64,000 nucleotides of DNA from Dietzia sp. ANT_WB102 (GTDB taxonomy: Bacteria > Actinomycetota > Actinomycetes > Mycobacteriales > Mycobacteriaceae). Under the pieces are notes generated by a model. That model did not search any database, was not told the origin of the DNA, and saw only the letters and a list, made by a program, of their open reading frames with translations. The stretch's first letter is position 1. Each line of letters begins with the position of its first letter. This document shows positions 1 to 11,167 of this stretch, piece after piece. A program made the translations under genes and the position numbers. Where the stretch lies: assembly GCF_008369165.1 (NCBI RefSeq), contig NZ_VOBA01000001.1, positions 2,411,630 through 2,475,629 on the forward strand. Direction: 5' to 3'.

Positions 1-71
1 AGTACTTCAACGTCTGATTCCGTCCGGGCGGGGGCGGGCAGCATCACATCCGAGAGCCAGAGGGAGTCACC

Positions 72-596
72 ATGACCACCGTCCGGAGATCTGCTGGCAT
101 CGCCTGCGTGGCAACACTGCTCGCTGGGGGTGCGGCCGTGGCGTCGTCCCCGGCCGCCTCCGCCCAGGTCTGGCACGACTCTCCCGCGTGGGACATGCGC
201 CTGCCTTATCCACTCGGGGGCGAACACACCATCCGCTTCGGGGTCTTCAGTAGTTGCCTGCTGGGGGGCGACGGGAAGTTCCATCAAGCGTTCGCCGCCA
301 ATGCCCGGGACCTCGATCATCACGTCAACTCGTTCGACTTCTCAGCCGCGATGTTCCCGTTCAACTCGGCGACGGTGGACTGGCACAACATCGACACCGA
401 TGTCCGGGGGACGCAGACCGTCCAGTCGACCGGGCCGGAGGTGGGCGCCGGTGCCACGCTCACCGGGCGCGGGTGGGTGGCGGTCACCATCACCACCAGC
501 AAATCCGCGCTACCCACGTTCGCGCCGGGCTCGGTCGCGCCATTCGCCTCGGCCACCCACACCGAGCGGTTCATCGTGCCGCCGCGAGACTGCTGA
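72..596 (+). CDS. Secreted protein of unknown function
   Basis: A 174-residue protein with a clear N-terminal signal peptide: basic MTTVRR, a hydrophobic Ala/Val/Leu stretch, then SPAASAQVW with a likely cleavage after ASA (about residue 31). The mature part has two cysteines, one near residue 62 and one at the very C-terminus (PPRDC), which could form a disulfide after export. A purine-rich GAGGGA lies just before the ATG. I do not recognise a named family; small secreted proteins of this kind are common in mycolic-acid bacteria. It stands alone upstream of the HAD-hisE-hisG group. Sure of the coding call and of export, not of function. Confidence 0.75.
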   Translation: MTTVRRSAGIACVATLLAGGAAVASSPAASAQVWHDSPAWDMRLPYPLGGEHTIRFGVFSSCLLGGDGKFHQAFAANARDLDHHVNSFDFSAAMFPFNSATVDWHNIDTDVRGTQTVQSTGPEVGAGATLTGRGWVAVTITTSKSALPTFAPGSVAPFASATHTERFIVPPRDC

Positions 597-669
597 GAAC
601 GGGGCGACCTGCTCCCCGAAGGTCACGCTCGCCACCCCCGGTCCACATTGTTCAGGTAGACAGTAGGCC

Positions 670-1386
670 GTGACCAGCACCTCTCCCGACCTCGCTCCGG
701 CCGCCGTGTGTCTTGACATGGACGGCACCCTCGTCGATACCGAACGCCTGTGGGATATCGCCGTGTACGAACTCGCCGAGCACATGGGCCGCCCCCTCGA
801 CGACACGACGCGCGAGCGCACGCTGGGCAACTCGCTCCACGGGTTTTTCGAGATCCTCAGCGAGTACACCGGGCGTCGGATCGAGGGGGAGGAATTTGAC
901 CGCCTCGCTCACCGCCTCAACTCGCGTGTCACCGAGCTGATGCGCACCGACATGCGGTGGCGACCGGGCGCCGAGCAGCTTCTCGATGATGTCGCCTCGA
1001 CAGGAATGCCGGTCGCGTTGGTCACCAATACCACCGCCGACGTCGCGGTGGTGCCTCTGGAATTCATCAATCGCTCCCGCTTCGACGTGGTTGTCACCGG
1101 GTGCATGGTCGCCAACGCCAAACCCGCCCCGGACCCGTACCTCCTCGCGTGTGCCCGCCTCGGGGTGCAGCCCGGCGCGACCGTGGCGGTGGAGGATTCG
1201 GTGACGGGCGCGACCGCTGCTGTCGCCGCCGGGTGCCGGGTTCTCTATATCCCGTCGACCGATGGCCAGCCTGACGTCGTCGGGGCCCACACCCACACGA
1301 CCCTGGAGGGGGTCGACACTGCGGGTCTCCACGCCCTCACCTCCGGCACACCCGCTCGTACGGCTGTGGGACAATCGAGCATGTGA
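670..1386 (+). CDS. HAD-superfamily phosphatase/phosphoglucomutase-like
   Basis: A 238-residue haloacid dehalogenase-type hydrolase. Motif I is [10 protein letters not shown] near residues 16-25 (nucleophilic and acid/base aspartates), motif II is VTNTT, the conserved lysine is in NAKPAPDPY, and motif III is [11 protein letters not shown]. The helical cap between motifs I and II fits the beta-phosphoglucomutase-like subgroup, whose members act on small phosphorylated metabolites. The start is GTG. The stop overlaps the GTG of hisE by four bases, so the two are probably translationally coupled. A HAD enzyme beside histidine genes could act in a side reaction or as a phosphatase of the pathway, but nothing here fixes the substrate. 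Confidence 0.85.
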   Translation: MTSTSPDLAPAAVCLDMDGTLVDTERLWDIAVYELAEHMGRPLDDTTRERTLGNSLHGFFEILSEYTGRRIEGEEFDRLAHRLNSRVTELMRTDMRWRPGAEQLLDDVASTGMPVALVTNTTADVAVVPLEFINRSRFDVVVTGCMVANAKPAPDPYLLACARLGVQPGATVAVEDSVTGATAAVAAGCRVLYIPSTDGQPDVVGAHTHTTLEGVDTAGLHALTSGTPARTAVGQSSM

Positions 1387-1646
1387 AGACCTTCGACTCA
1401 CTGTTCACCGAGCTGTCCGAGCGGATCACCGCGCGACCCGAAGGCTCCGGCACCGTCGCTGCATTCGACAAGGGTGTGCATCATCTGGGCAAGAAGGTCA
1501 TCGAGGAGGCTGGCGAGGTGTGGATCGCCGCCGAATACCAGTCAGACGACGAGCTCGCGGAGGAGATCTCCCAGCTTCTGTACTGGACCCAGGTCATGAT
1601 GCTCAGGCGCGGACTGGCCCTCGAGGACGTCTACCGACATCTCTAG
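1383..1646 (+). CDS. hisE: Phosphoribosyl-ATP pyrophosphatase HisE
   Basis: An 87-residue all-helical protein of the MazG-like NTP pyrophosphohydrolase fold. HisE hydrolyses phosphoribosyl-ATP to phosphoribosyl-AMP, the second step of histidine synthesis. The diagnostic helix [14 protein letters not shown] (about residues 38-51) carries the metal-binding Glu residues, and [14 protein letters not shown] completes the site. Length matches free-standing HisE. It starts at a GTG overlapping the preceding HAD stop and is followed 49 bp later by hisG, giving the hisE-hisG pair usual in Actinobacteria. Confidence 0.95.
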   Translation: MKTFDSLFTELSERITARPEGSGTVAAFDKGVHHLGKKVIEEAGEVWIAAEYQSDDELAEEISQLLYWTQVMMLRRGLALEDVYRHL

Positions 1647-1695
1647 ACCTCGACCCACGTCCACCCTTACGCTCACAGATCCCGGAGCCGCCGTC

Positions 1696-2547
1696 ATGCT
1701 GCGTGTCGCACTGCCCAACAAGGGCGCCCTGTCCGAGTCCGCATCCGAGATGCTCGCCGAGGCGGGATACCGCCGGCGTCACGAGGGGAGCAAGGACCTC
1801 ACCCTGATCGACCCGGACAACGACGTCGAGTTCTTCTTCCTCCGCCCCAAGGACATCGCCGTCTACGTCGGTTCTGGCCGCCTCGAGATGGGGATCACCG
1901 GTCGTGATCTGGCTGCGGATTCCATGGCCGAGGTCGACGAGCAGCTCGATTTGGGGTTCGGGCACTCCACTTTCCGGTACGCGGGTCCCGCCGGGGCGGG
2001 TTGGACCACCGATCGGCTCGCCGGCGCCCGGATCGCGACCTCCTATCCCAATATCGTCCGTCGTGATCTCCAGCAGAGGGGTATCGAAGCTGAGGTCATC
2101 CGGCTGGACGGCGCCGTGGAGATCTCGATTCAACTGGGTGTGGCGGACTGCATCGCCGATGTTGTGGGATCTGGACGGACCCTGAAGGTCCACGGGCTCG
2201 AGGCATTCGGGAACGTGCTGTGTGACTCCGCGGGCGTGCTGATCTCCCGTTCGGACGCCGAGGTGACCGCGCCGATGGCTCAGCTGAGGGCGCGGTTGCA
2301 GGGCGTGGTCTTCGCGCAGCAATACATGATGTTGGACTACAACTGCCCCAGGGATCTCCTCGCCGAGGTCTCGGCGATCACGCCCGGGATCGAGTCGCCC
2401 ACAGTCTCTCCGATGGCCGACCCGGCGTGGATCGCTGTCCGGTCGATGGTTCCCCGCAAGAAGGTGAACTCGATCATGGATGAGCTCGCGGCCGCCGGCG
2501 CGAAGTCGATCATCGCGACCGACATCCGTTCCTGCCGGATGGGCTAA
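1696..2547 (+). CDS. hisG: ATP phosphoribosyltransferase HisG (long form)
   Basis: A 283-residue HisG, the committed step of histidine synthesis, joining ATP and [20 protein letters not shown] at the N-terminus is characteristic. The PRPP-binding region is [14 protein letters not shown]. The C-terminal part (about residues 210-283, ending [10 protein letters not shown]) is the ACT-like regulatory domain of the long, histidine-inhibited form. It follows hisE and ends 76 bp before a convergent thioesterase gene; a dyad lies in that gap. Confidence 0.97.
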   Translation: MLRVALPNKGALSESASEMLAEAGYRRRHEGSKDLTLIDPDNDVEFFFLRPKDIAVYVGSGRLEMGITGRDLAADSMAEVDEQLDLGFGHSTFRYAGPAGAGWTTDRLAGARIATSYPNIVRRDLQQRGIEAEVIRLDGAVEISIQLGVADCIADVVGSGRTLKVHGLEAFGNVLCDSAGVLISRSDAEVTAPMAQLRARLQGVVFAQQYMMLDYNCPRDLLAEVSAITPGIESPTVSPMADPAWIAVRSMVPRKKVNSIMDELAAAGAKSIIATDIRSCRMG

Positions 2548-2564
2548 TTCGAAGCAGTGGGGTG

Positions 2565-2619
2565 AGCCGATCGGATGGCCTGGGCCGACCGGGTCAAGTC
2601 ATCCTCCACCCGATCGGCT
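2565..2619. terminator. Inverted repeat between convergent hisG and thioesterase gene
   Basis: AGCCGATCGG (2565-2574) is the exact reverse complement of CCGATCGGCT (2610-2619), separated by 35 bases. It lies between two converging genes, so a bidirectional transcription terminator is the likely role. The long spacer and lack of a T tract make it a weak terminator by sequence alone. Confidence 0.4.
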
Positions 2620-2623
2620 GTGA

Positions 2624-3390
2624 TCAGACCCGTTCGACGAGAAGCGCCTGAAGGGTGTGTCCGATTGCGCCGACCTCGTCGAAGAGGGTTCCGGAAGTCG
2701 CACCCGCGCCGTCGGGGCCGATTGACGCCTGCGCTGCCACGCCGATCCACTGGCCGACGGGTCGGCGGTGCAGATGCGTCACGAGGTCCGTGTTGAGAAA
2801 TCGCCACTCTTCCGGTTCGAGGACCGCACCGACGCCGTTGGCGATGTCCGCCACGCACATCACGTGCTCGGCAGGGGTCGTCTCCTCACCGGCCACCAGA
2901 GGCATCGTCGGTCGCGCCCAAACGGTGCCGTCCTCGGCACCACGAAGCTCGAGAGAATCGATGTAACCGCTGGTCCAGCGGTGGAAAAATTCGCTGTTGT
3001 AGTCGGCGCCCGGAAGCTCGCGGGGCCGGTCCAATGTCTGTTCGATATCCGCGGTGTCGCTGATGAGCATCCGCCATGCGCTCGCCCGCGCGACGATCCG
3101 CCCGCCCGCCTCGAGCTCGGATTCGATCATCTGGATCCGCCGACCCGGCCGGGTCACGCGCGCCCGGGTCCGCAACTCACCCAACGGCACCGGCCCCAGC
3201 AGATCGACTGCCACCCGGGCGATACGGGTATCAGCAGTCGGATCCAGGCGATCCATGGCCCGGGTGAGGATGGCGGAGGGCGGGGCCCCGTGCTGCAAAT
3301 CGGGACCCCAGGCACTGACCGTGTGCGGGGTCGCTCTGAAGACCTCCCAGCCGTCGTCGGTTCCCAGCGGCTCGAAGTAGGCCTCCGTCA

Positions 3391-3394
<4 letters not shown>
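2624..3394 (-). CDS. Acyl-CoA thioesterase family protein
   Basis: A 256-residue protein of the TesB-like double-hotdog thioesterase family common in Actinobacteria. Features include QHGAPPSAILTRAM near residue 37, the RPGRRIQMIESEL segment in the first hotdog, and the C-terminal HRRPVGQWIGVAAQASIGPDG strand pattern. It probably hydrolyses acyl-CoA esters; the substrate is unknown. The start chosen is the ATG at 3394, which overlaps the stop of the upstream RecB-like gene as ATGA, so the two form a minus-strand operon. A second family member lies at 38567-39334. Reading frame open further upstream is the shadow of the nuclease gene. Confidence 0.8.
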
Positions 3395-5200
<1,806 letters not shown>

Positions 5201-5264
5201 CCTTCCTGGGGCGGGGTCAGTCCGGGGCGTGGCCTCGCGGGCACCCGCGCTGGTGGGCGGCCGA

Positions 5265-5270
5265 TAGGGT
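5265..5270 (+). promoter_or_regulatory. Possible -10 box of the mpa-dop-pup transcript
   Basis: TAGGGT matches the TANNNT actinobacterial SigA -10 pattern and sits in the 123-bp gap before mpa, 54 bases ahead of its GTG. No convincing -35 is visible, which is usual for this group. Confidence 0.35.
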
Positions 5271-5323
5271 GGAGGGGACGACGACGAGGCGACTCGTCGA
5301 CGACCAGGAGGGCAGGTGATCGC

Positions 5324-7024
5324 GTGACCGAGGGACGTTCCCCGGCGGAGCAGGGTGACGAGCGGGTCAAGATCGATCGGGCGGAGCTCACGCGGCTGCG
5401 CAAGGCCGTCGACGAGGGGGCCCGGACGGATCGCGAGAAGGCGGTCAAGATCGATGCCCTCGGCGCGCGCAACATCCGTCTCGCGGAGCTGCTCAAGGAC
5501 TCCCGCGACCAGCTGGAGACCCTCAAGGGCGAGGTCGAACGGCTCGGTAACCCACCCAACACGTACGGCGTCGTCTTGGCCGCGCCCACCGACCCGGACA
5601 CTGTGGAGGTTATGGCCGCCGGCCGGCGGATGCGGCTGACGACCGTCCCCGGGCTGGATGTCGGCGAGCTGACTGCTGGCGTGACCGTGCGCCTCAACGA
5701 GGCCATGACCGTCCTCGAGGTCTCCGGTGAACTGCCCGTCACGGGTGTCACCGCGGTATTCCGCGACGTTCTCGCCGATGGCGTCCGCGCCCGCGTCGTG
5801 ATGGGCAACGACGAGGAGCACATCGTTGTGCTGGCCGCCGCGCTGCGGGGCGGGCGCACGGCCGAGCACCCGGCCCCGGTCCGCCCGGGTGACGCGGTGC
5901 TTGTCGACCCGAAGGCGGGCGTGGCCTACGAGGTCGTGCCCAAGGCCGAGGTAGACGAGCTCCTGCTCGAGGAGATCCCGATGGTCGAGTACTCGGACAT
6001 CGGTGGTCTCGGCCCGCAGATCGAGCAGATCCGTGACGCGATCGAGCTGCCGTTCATCCACCACGACCTGTACCGCGAGTTCCACCTGTCCCCGCCCAAG
6101 GGCGTCCTGCTCTACGGCCCGCCCGGATGCGGGAAGACACTCATCGCCAAGGCCGTCGCGCACTCGCTGGCCCGCGCGGCGGCGGTCTCCCGAGGGGACG
6201 ATGTGTCCGACGGGCGCTATCCGAACTCGTACTTCCTCTCCATCAAGGGCCCGGAACTGCTCAACAAGTACGTCGGCGAGACCGAGCGACACATCCGCTC
6301 CATCTTCGAGAGGGCGCGCGAGAAGGCGACCGAGGGTAACCCGGTCATCGTGTTCTTCGACGAGATGGACTCGATCTTCCGCACTCGCGGCTCCGGGGTG
6401 TCCTCGGACATGGAGACCACGATCGTGCCGCAGTTGCTAGCGGAGATCGACGGCGTGGAGGACCTGCGCAACGTCATCGTGATCGGTGCATCCAACCGGG
6501 AGGAAATGATCGACCCGGCCATCCTGCGCCCCGGTCGTCTCGATCTGAAGATCCGGATCGACAGGCCCGACCGTGACGCCGCAGCCGACATCCTGGCCAA
6601 ATACATCACCCCCGATCTGCGTTTCGACCCGGCCGAGGTCGGGGACACGGACGGCCAGTCGCACGTGAGTGGCCTCATCGACAGGATCGTCGACAGGCTC
6701 TACACCCGCGACGCGTCCACCACCTACGTGCACCTGATCTACGCGTCGGGCCGCAGGTCCTCCCTGTATCTGGCCGACCTGACCTCTGGAGCGATGCTGC
6801 GCAACATCGTGGACCGCGCCAAGAAGCTGGCGATCAAGGACATCGTCCACGGGAGCGGGCAGGGCCTGACCACGGACGATTTCCTCGACGCGGTCGATGC
6901 CGAGTTCGCCGAGAGCGCTGACCTGCCCAACACCTCCAACCCCCAGGAGTGGGCCCGCCTGGCCGGCGTGCGCGGCGAGCGCGTCGTCGAGGTCTCCGTC
7001 CCCAACAGGGGAGCGTCCCAGTGA
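5324..7024 (+). CDS. mpa: Proteasome-associated-type AAA ATPase Mpa/ARC, lacking the C-terminal docking motif
   Basis: A 566-residue hexameric unfoldase that recognises pupylated proteins. An N-terminal coiled coil (about residues 15-75, rich in charged heptads) binds Pup. Two OB folds follow (about 76-220), then one AAA module: Walker A GPPGCGKT at 265-272, Walker [11 protein letters not shown] with D346/E347, and [15 protein letters not shown] carrying arginine fingers. The C-terminus ends [11 protein letters not shown]. The mycobacterial protein, as I recall it, extends further and ends in a QYL-type motif that opens the 20S gate; nothing like it is present here. The stop overlaps the dop GTG by four bases. 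No 20S genes occur nearby, so this ATPase may unfold substrates without degradation or pass them to another protease. Confidence 0.95.
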   Translation: MTEGRSPAEQGDERVKIDRAELTRLRKAVDEGARTDREKAVKIDALGARNIRLAELLKDSRDQLETLKGEVERLGNPPNTYGVVLAAPTDPDTVEVMAAGRRMRLTTVPGLDVGELTAGVTVRLNEAMTVLEVSGELPVTGVTAVFRDVLADGVRARVVMGNDEEHIVVLAAALRGGRTAEHPAPVRPGDAVLVDPKAGVAYEVVPKAEVDELLLEEIPMVEYSDIGGLGPQIEQIRDAIELPFIHHDLYREFHLSPPKGVLLYGPPGCGKTLIAKAVAHSLARAAAVSRGDDVSDGRYPNSYFLSIKGPELLNKYVGETERHIRSIFERAREKATEGNPVIVFFDEMDSIFRTRGSGVSSDMETTIVPQLLAEIDGVEDLRNVIVIGASNREEMIDPAILRPGRLDLKIRIDRPDRDAAADILAKYITPDLRFDPAEVGDTDGQSHVSGLIDRIVDRLYTRDASTTYVHLIYASGRRSSLYLADLTSGAMLRNIVDRAKKLAIKDIVHGSGQGLTTDDFLDAVDAEFAESADLPNTSNPQEWARLAGVRGERVVEVSVPNRGASQ

Positions 7025-8517
7025 CCGCGCGTGGCCGGATCATCGGCACCGAGATCGAGTTCGGCATCGTCGCGGTCGGCCAGCCCCTGCTCAGCTCGGT
7101 CGTCAGCTCCACCCAGGTGATCAAGGCCTACACCGACCCCGGCGAGACCGCCGGGGGAGCCGACGAAACCCGCTGGGACTACGACTCCGAGTCCCCCCTG
7201 CGGGACGCACGCGGCTTCGACCTGGGAGCGGCGCGGGCCTACGACCCCAGCGAGTTCGGGGTGACCAACCGGGTACTGACCAACGGCGCTCGGTTCTACG
7301 TGGACCACGCCCACCCCGAGTACTCGGCGCCCGAGGTCGATTCTCCCCTGGACGCGGTGATCTGGGACAAGGCCGGCGAGCTGATCATGCACCGGGCCGG
7401 GATCGAGTCGTCGGCCACCGAGGGCAACGCCGAGCTCAAGCTGTACAAGAACAACGTTGACGGCAAGGGTGCCTCGTACGGCGCGCACGAGAACTATCTC
7501 GTCCGCCGCGACGTCGACTTCGACGCCCTGACAGTGAGCCTGGCGCCACACCTGCTGTCCCGGCAGGTGTTCTCTGGCGCCGGACGCGTTGGGATCGGGC
7601 AGTCCGGCGAGAAGGCTGGCTTCCAACTGTCCCAACGCGCCGACTACATCGAGGTACTCACCGGGCTCGAGACCACCCTGCGCCGCGGGATCATCAACAC
7701 CCGCGACGAACCGCACGCGTCCGACGAGACGTGGCGGCGCCTGCACGTGATCATCGGCGACGCGAACATGTCCGAGCTGGCGACGTACCTCAAGATCGGC
7801 ACCACGTGCCTGGTGCTCGACGCGATCGAGGCGGGTGTCGACTTCTCCGACCTCCTGCCCGTCGACCCCGTCGAGGCGGTGCACACCATCAGCCACGACG
7901 CGTCGCTGACCGCCACGGTGCCGCTGCCCGATGGTCGCGCTCTGACCGGGATCGGCCTGCAGCGCGAGATCCTGGACCGGGTCGCGCAGCTCATCGGCGA
8001 CGGCGCCGGACGGCCGGACTGGGTTGCCGAGGTCCTCGCCGAATGGCGGGAAATCCTCGACGCCCTGGAACAGAACCCCATGTCGTGTGCCGACCGTCTG
8101 GACTGGCCGGCCAAACTCCGTCTGCTCGAGGGTTTCCGCGCGCGGGACGGACTGGGATGGGAGCATGCCCGGCTCGCTCTCATTGATTTCCAGTACCACG
8201 ACATCGACCCGGAACGCGGCCTCTACAACCGTCTTGTCGCCAAGGGTGCGATGCGTCGGCTCACCACCACTGACGAGGTCGAGTCCGCCGTCACGGCTCC
8301 GCCCGAGAGAACGCGGGCCTGGGCGAGGGGACGCTTCCTCGCAGAACTCGGCGACCGTGTCCGGGCCGCCGGGTGGGACCTCGTCGTCGTCGTCGACTCC
8401 CGCGGACAGGAACGCCACGTCGACCTCACCGACCCTTACACCGGCAGCCGGGAGTTCTGCGACGCCCACCCGGATTACCTCAGTCCCGACGGACCCGTCG
8501 GACACGCGCCCCACTGA
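7021..8517 (+). CDS. dop: Pup deamidase/depupylase Dop
   Basis: A 498-residue carboxylate-amine ligase-fold enzyme. It deamidates the C-terminal Gln of Pup to Glu and also removes Pup from substrates. The N-terminal GTEIEFGI carries the metal-binding glutamate (E11). The catalytic aspartate is D95 in [13 protein letters not shown], the same number I recall for the mycobacterial enzyme. Residues about 37-80 are the extra Dop-loop that separates Dop from Paf[10 protein letters not shown] and [10 protein letters not shown] complete the active site. Start is the GTG overlapping the mpa stop. The Pup encoded 82 bp downstream ends in Gln, so Dop is needed before PafA can act. Confidence 0.96.
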   Translation: MTARGRIIGTEIEFGIVAVGQPLLSSVVSSTQVIKAYTDPGETAGGADETRWDYDSESPLRDARGFDLGAARAYDPSEFGVTNRVLTNGARFYVDHAHPEYSAPEVDSPLDAVIWDKAGELIMHRAGIESSATEGNAELKLYKNNVDGKGASYGAHENYLVRRDVDFDALTVSLAPHLLSRQVFSGAGRVGIGQSGEKAGFQLSQRADYIEVLTGLETTLRRGIINTRDEPHASDETWRRLHVIIGDANMSELATYLKIGTTCLVLDAIEAGVDFSDLLPVDPVEAVHTISHDASLTATVPLPDGRALTGIGLQREILDRVAQLIGDGAGRPDWVAEVLAEWREILDALEQNPMSCADRLDWPAKLRLLEGFRARDGLGWEHARLALIDFQYHDIDPERGLYNRLVAKGAMRRLTTTDEVESAVTAPPERTRAWARGRFLAELGDRVRAAGWDLVVVVDSRGQERHVDLTDPYTGSREFCDAHPDYLSPDGPVGHAPH

Positions 8518-8598
8518 TAGCCCGCCGCACCGATTACCGACCACCGTGAATTTGGACCGTTTCAAGTACGGACCGCCTCGCAAACACAGGAGCACACC

Positions 8599-8775
8599 AT
8601 GTCCCAGATTCAGAAGAACACCGGAGGCCCCGGCGGCGACGACGATGAGGCCGGCCAGGTCGTCAAGGCTGCAGACACCACTTCGGCCGACTCGCTTCTC
8701 GACGAGATCGACGACATCCTCGAGACCAACGCCGAGGAGTTCGTGAAGTCCTACGTCCAGAAGGGCGGGCAGTAG
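8599..8775 (+). CDS. pup: Prokaryotic ubiquitin-like protein Pup
   Basis: A 58-residue intrinsically disordered modifier. The N-terminal third is polar and Gly/Asp rich; the helix-forming part is SADSLLDEIDDILETNAEEF (residues 29-48), which pairs with the Mpa coiled coil. It ends YVQKGGQ, the GGQ form that Dop must deamidate to GGE. AGGAG at 8588-8592 is a good ribosome site before the ATG. In mycobacteria the next genes would be prcB and prcA; here pafA begins only six bases after the Pup stop. Confidence 0.97.
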   Translation: MSQIQKNTGGPGGDDDEAGQVVKAADTTSADSLLDEIDDILETNAEEFVKSYVQKGGQ

Positions 8776-8781
8776 ACCGCC

Positions 8782-10188
8782 ATGATCCGTCGCATCGTCG
8801 GGATCGAAACGGAGTTCGGGATCACCAGCGTCGGCGGTGATGGCGCCCGATCTCTCGGCGCCGACGAGATCGCCCGCTACTTCTTCCGGCCCGTGGTGAA
8901 ACAGTGGCGCAGCTCCAACGTCTTCCTCGCGAACGGCTCCCGTCTCTACCTCGATGTGGGCTCCCACCCGGAGTACGCGACCGCCGAATGCGACGGCCTT
9001 CGCCAGATCGTCGCCCACGACCGGGCGGGGGAGCGGATAGTCGACGACCTCGCGCGGACCGCCGAGAAATCGTTGGCCGCCGAGGGGATCGACGCCAAGG
9101 TCTACCTGTTCAAAAACAACACCGACTCGATGGGCAACTCCTACGGGTGCCACGAGAACTACCTGCTCGACCGCGCAACCCAGGTTCGCAGCATCGCCAC
9201 GACCCTCCTGCCGTTCCTCGTGAGCAGACAGCTGATCTGCGGCGCCGGCAAGATCCTGCCGGGCACCCCGGCGGGTGTCGGACTGGGGGAGACCGAGGAG
9301 CCAACGTTCTGCTTCTCCCAACGCGCCGAGCACATGTGGGACGGCGTCTCCTCCGCCACCACCCGCTCCCGGCCGCTCATCAACACCCGCGACGAGCCGC
9401 ACGCCGACTCCACCCGGTTCAGGCGCATGCACGTGATCGTGGGTGATTCCAACATGATCGAGACCACAACGCTGCTCAAGGTCGCCAGCACCCGACTCGT
9501 ATTGGAGATGGTGGAGGCCGGCATCGACCTGCGGCCGATGGCCGTCGCGCACCCGGTTCGGGCGATCCGAGAGATCAGCCGCGATCTCACCGGCAGCCGC
9601 CCCGTCGCAATGACCGACGGCACCACCATGACGGCGCTGGAGATCCAACGGGAATTCCTCGCCGCGGTCCACCGATACCTCGCCGCCGGCGGGTGGGAGC
9701 GCGACGACCGCCACGACGTCGAGCGGTGCGTGGCGCTGTGGGAGAAGGTGCTCGACGCAGTCGAGTCCGGGGACCATGATGCGATCGCCGCCGACATCGA
9801 CTGGGCAGCCAAGCTCCGACTCATCCGACAGGTACAGGACAAGACCGGCGTCGACCTCGACCACCCCAGGCTGGCCCAGATCGATCTGACTTATCACGAT
9901 GTGCGACCCGGCCGCGGGTTGCATTCGGTTCTGGAACGCCGCGGACTCGTCTCGCGCGTCGTGGACGAGTCCGAGGTGGAGCGGGCCCGCACCGTCGCCC
10001 CCGACACCACCCGCGCGGCGCTGCGTGGGAGGTTCATCACGGCCGCCCAGCAGGCCGGGCGCGACTTCACCGTGGACTGGGTCCACCTCAAGGTCTCCGA
10101 CGGCACGTTGCCCACCGTCGCCCTCACGGACCCGTTCGCCGATGATGATCCGCGTGTCGACGATCTCATCGCGGCCCTCGAACGATAG
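8782..10188 (+). CDS. pafA: Pup-protein ligase PafA
   Basis: A 468-residue glutamine-synthetase-like ligase that joins the C-terminal Glu of Pup to substrate lysines using ATP. The N-terminal RRIVGIETEFGITS has metal-binding E9; the catalytic aspartate is D58 in SRLYLDVGSHPEYA. KNNTDSMGNSYGCHENYLLD and [12 protein letters not shown] are family signatures shared with Dop, but the Dop-loop insertion is absent. Length is close to the usual 450-480. It sits six bases after pup, so both are presumably on one transcript, and pafB follows after ten bases. Confidence 0.97.
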   Translation: MIRRIVGIETEFGITSVGGDGARSLGADEIARYFFRPVVKQWRSSNVFLANGSRLYLDVGSHPEYATAECDGLRQIVAHDRAGERIVDDLARTAEKSLAAEGIDAKVYLFKNNTDSMGNSYGCHENYLLDRATQVRSIATTLLPFLVSRQLICGAGKILPGTPAGVGLGETEEPTFCFSQRAEHMWDGVSSATTRSRPLINTRDEPHADSTRFRRMHVIVGDSNMIETTTLLKVASTRLVLEMVEAGIDLRPMAVAHPVRAIREISRDLTGSRPVAMTDGTTMTALEIQREFLAAVHRYLAAGGWERDDRHDVERCVALWEKVLDAVESGDHDAIAADIDWAAKLRLIRQVQDKTGVDLDHPRLAQIDLTYHDVRPGRGLHSVLERRGLVSRVVDESEVERARTVAPDTTRAALRGRFITAAQQAGRDFTVDWVHLKVSDGTLPTVALTDPFADDDPRVDDLIAALER

Positions 10189-10198
10189 CGTCTGCGGC

Positions 10199-11167
10199 GT
10201 GCCCACCTCGAAGTCCCAACGTCTGGTCAACCTCGTGATCTGCCTCCGGTCGACCAACGCGTTCTTGTCGGCGGGCGAGATCCGCCGCATGGTCCAGGGA
10301 TACGACGATTGCGAAAACGACGCTGCCTATCTCCGGATGTTCGAGCGCGACAAGCGGGAACTCCGCGACGCCGGCGTCCCCCTCGAGCAAGGCGCCTCGC
10401 TGGCCCCCGGTTCGCCCTCCGGGTACCGCATCCCCGCCCACGGCTACGAGTTGCCAGACATCGCCCTCACGCCGCAGCAGGCCGGCGTGCTGGCCATCGC
10501 GGCCGAGGTGTGGCGCGAGGGGGAGCGGGCCGCCCGCGCTGACGGGGCGCTGGCCAAGCTCACGGCGGCGGGAATCGACCCGGTGCACGATGCCGCCGCG
10601 ACGGTCTCGGTAACCGACCCTGCCGAGCTCGCGACCGCCGCTCTCATCGCCGAGGCGATCGCGGAGGGATCGACGGTCACGTTCTCGCACACCCCCGCCG
10701 GCGCCGCCGATCCCGCTGCCCGGCGGGTCGAGCCCTGGTGGGCCGGCTCCCGCCATGGTCACTGGTACCTCGTCGGCCACGATCTCGACCGGGGCGAGCC
10801 CCGCACGTTCCGGCTCGTCCGAATCTCCGACGTTCGGCTCGGCCGGGTCGCGCGAACCGTTCCCGTCCCGCCCACCGAGCGGGTCCTGGCGTTGCTGGAT
10901 GACACCGTCACCCGGCTCAACCCCCTGCTGGAGGCCACGGTCTGGGCCGCCGACGGGCACGCAGCGGAACTGCGGGCCATGGCCCGGTCCGAGACCCCCG
11001 CGGAGCGGTTCGGCAGGCCCGGTTCCGATCTGGAGGTCGCCGCTCCGCTGGGAGAGTTGTCCGCGCTGGTGGCTGCACAGGGCGCCGACGCCGTTGCGCT
11101 GCGTCCGGCGGAGCTTCGCGTCCGGGTCGTGTCAATCCTCACCGCCGCCGAGGAGGCCGCCCGATGA
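10199..11167 (+). CDS. pafB: Transcriptional regulator PafB (HTH-WYL)
   Basis: A 322-residue member of the HTH-WYL family. The N-terminal helix-turn-helix covers SQRLVNLVICLRSTNAFLSAGEIRR and following residues; a WYL-type domain occupies about residues 140-215 (RVEPWWAGSRHGHWYLVGHD), followed by the C-terminal extension. PafB and PafC act as a heterodimer that activates LexA-independent DNA-damage genes in mycobacteria and respond to single-stranded DNA. The GTG at 10199 follows pafA closely, and the stop overlaps the pafC ATG by four bases. Longer upstream frames lie inside pafA. Confidence 0.93.
   Translation: MPTSKSQRLVNLVICLRSTNAFLSAGEIRRMVQGYDDCENDAAYLRMFERDKRELRDAGVPLEQGASLAPGSPSGYRIPAHGYELPDIALTPQQAGVLAIAAEVWREGERAARADGALAKLTAAGIDPVHDAAATVSVTDPAELATAALIAEAIAEGSTVTFSHTPAGAADPAARRVEPWWAGSRHGHWYLVGHDLDRGEPRTFRLVRISDVRLGRVARTVPVPPTERVLALLDDTVTRLNPLLEATVWAADGHAAELRAMARSETPAERFGRPGSDLEVAAPLGELSALVAAQGADAVALRPAELRVRVVSILTAAEEAAR

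Noticed and set aside
8518-8598. Possible remnant of prcB between dop and pup
   Set aside because: Only 81 bases, with no beta-subunit motif in any frame.
6739-10290. A 1183-codon open frame on the minus strand across mpa, dop, pup and pafA
   Set aside because: It is the antisense shadow of strongly recognised genes in high-GC DNA; it has no protein-family resemblance.
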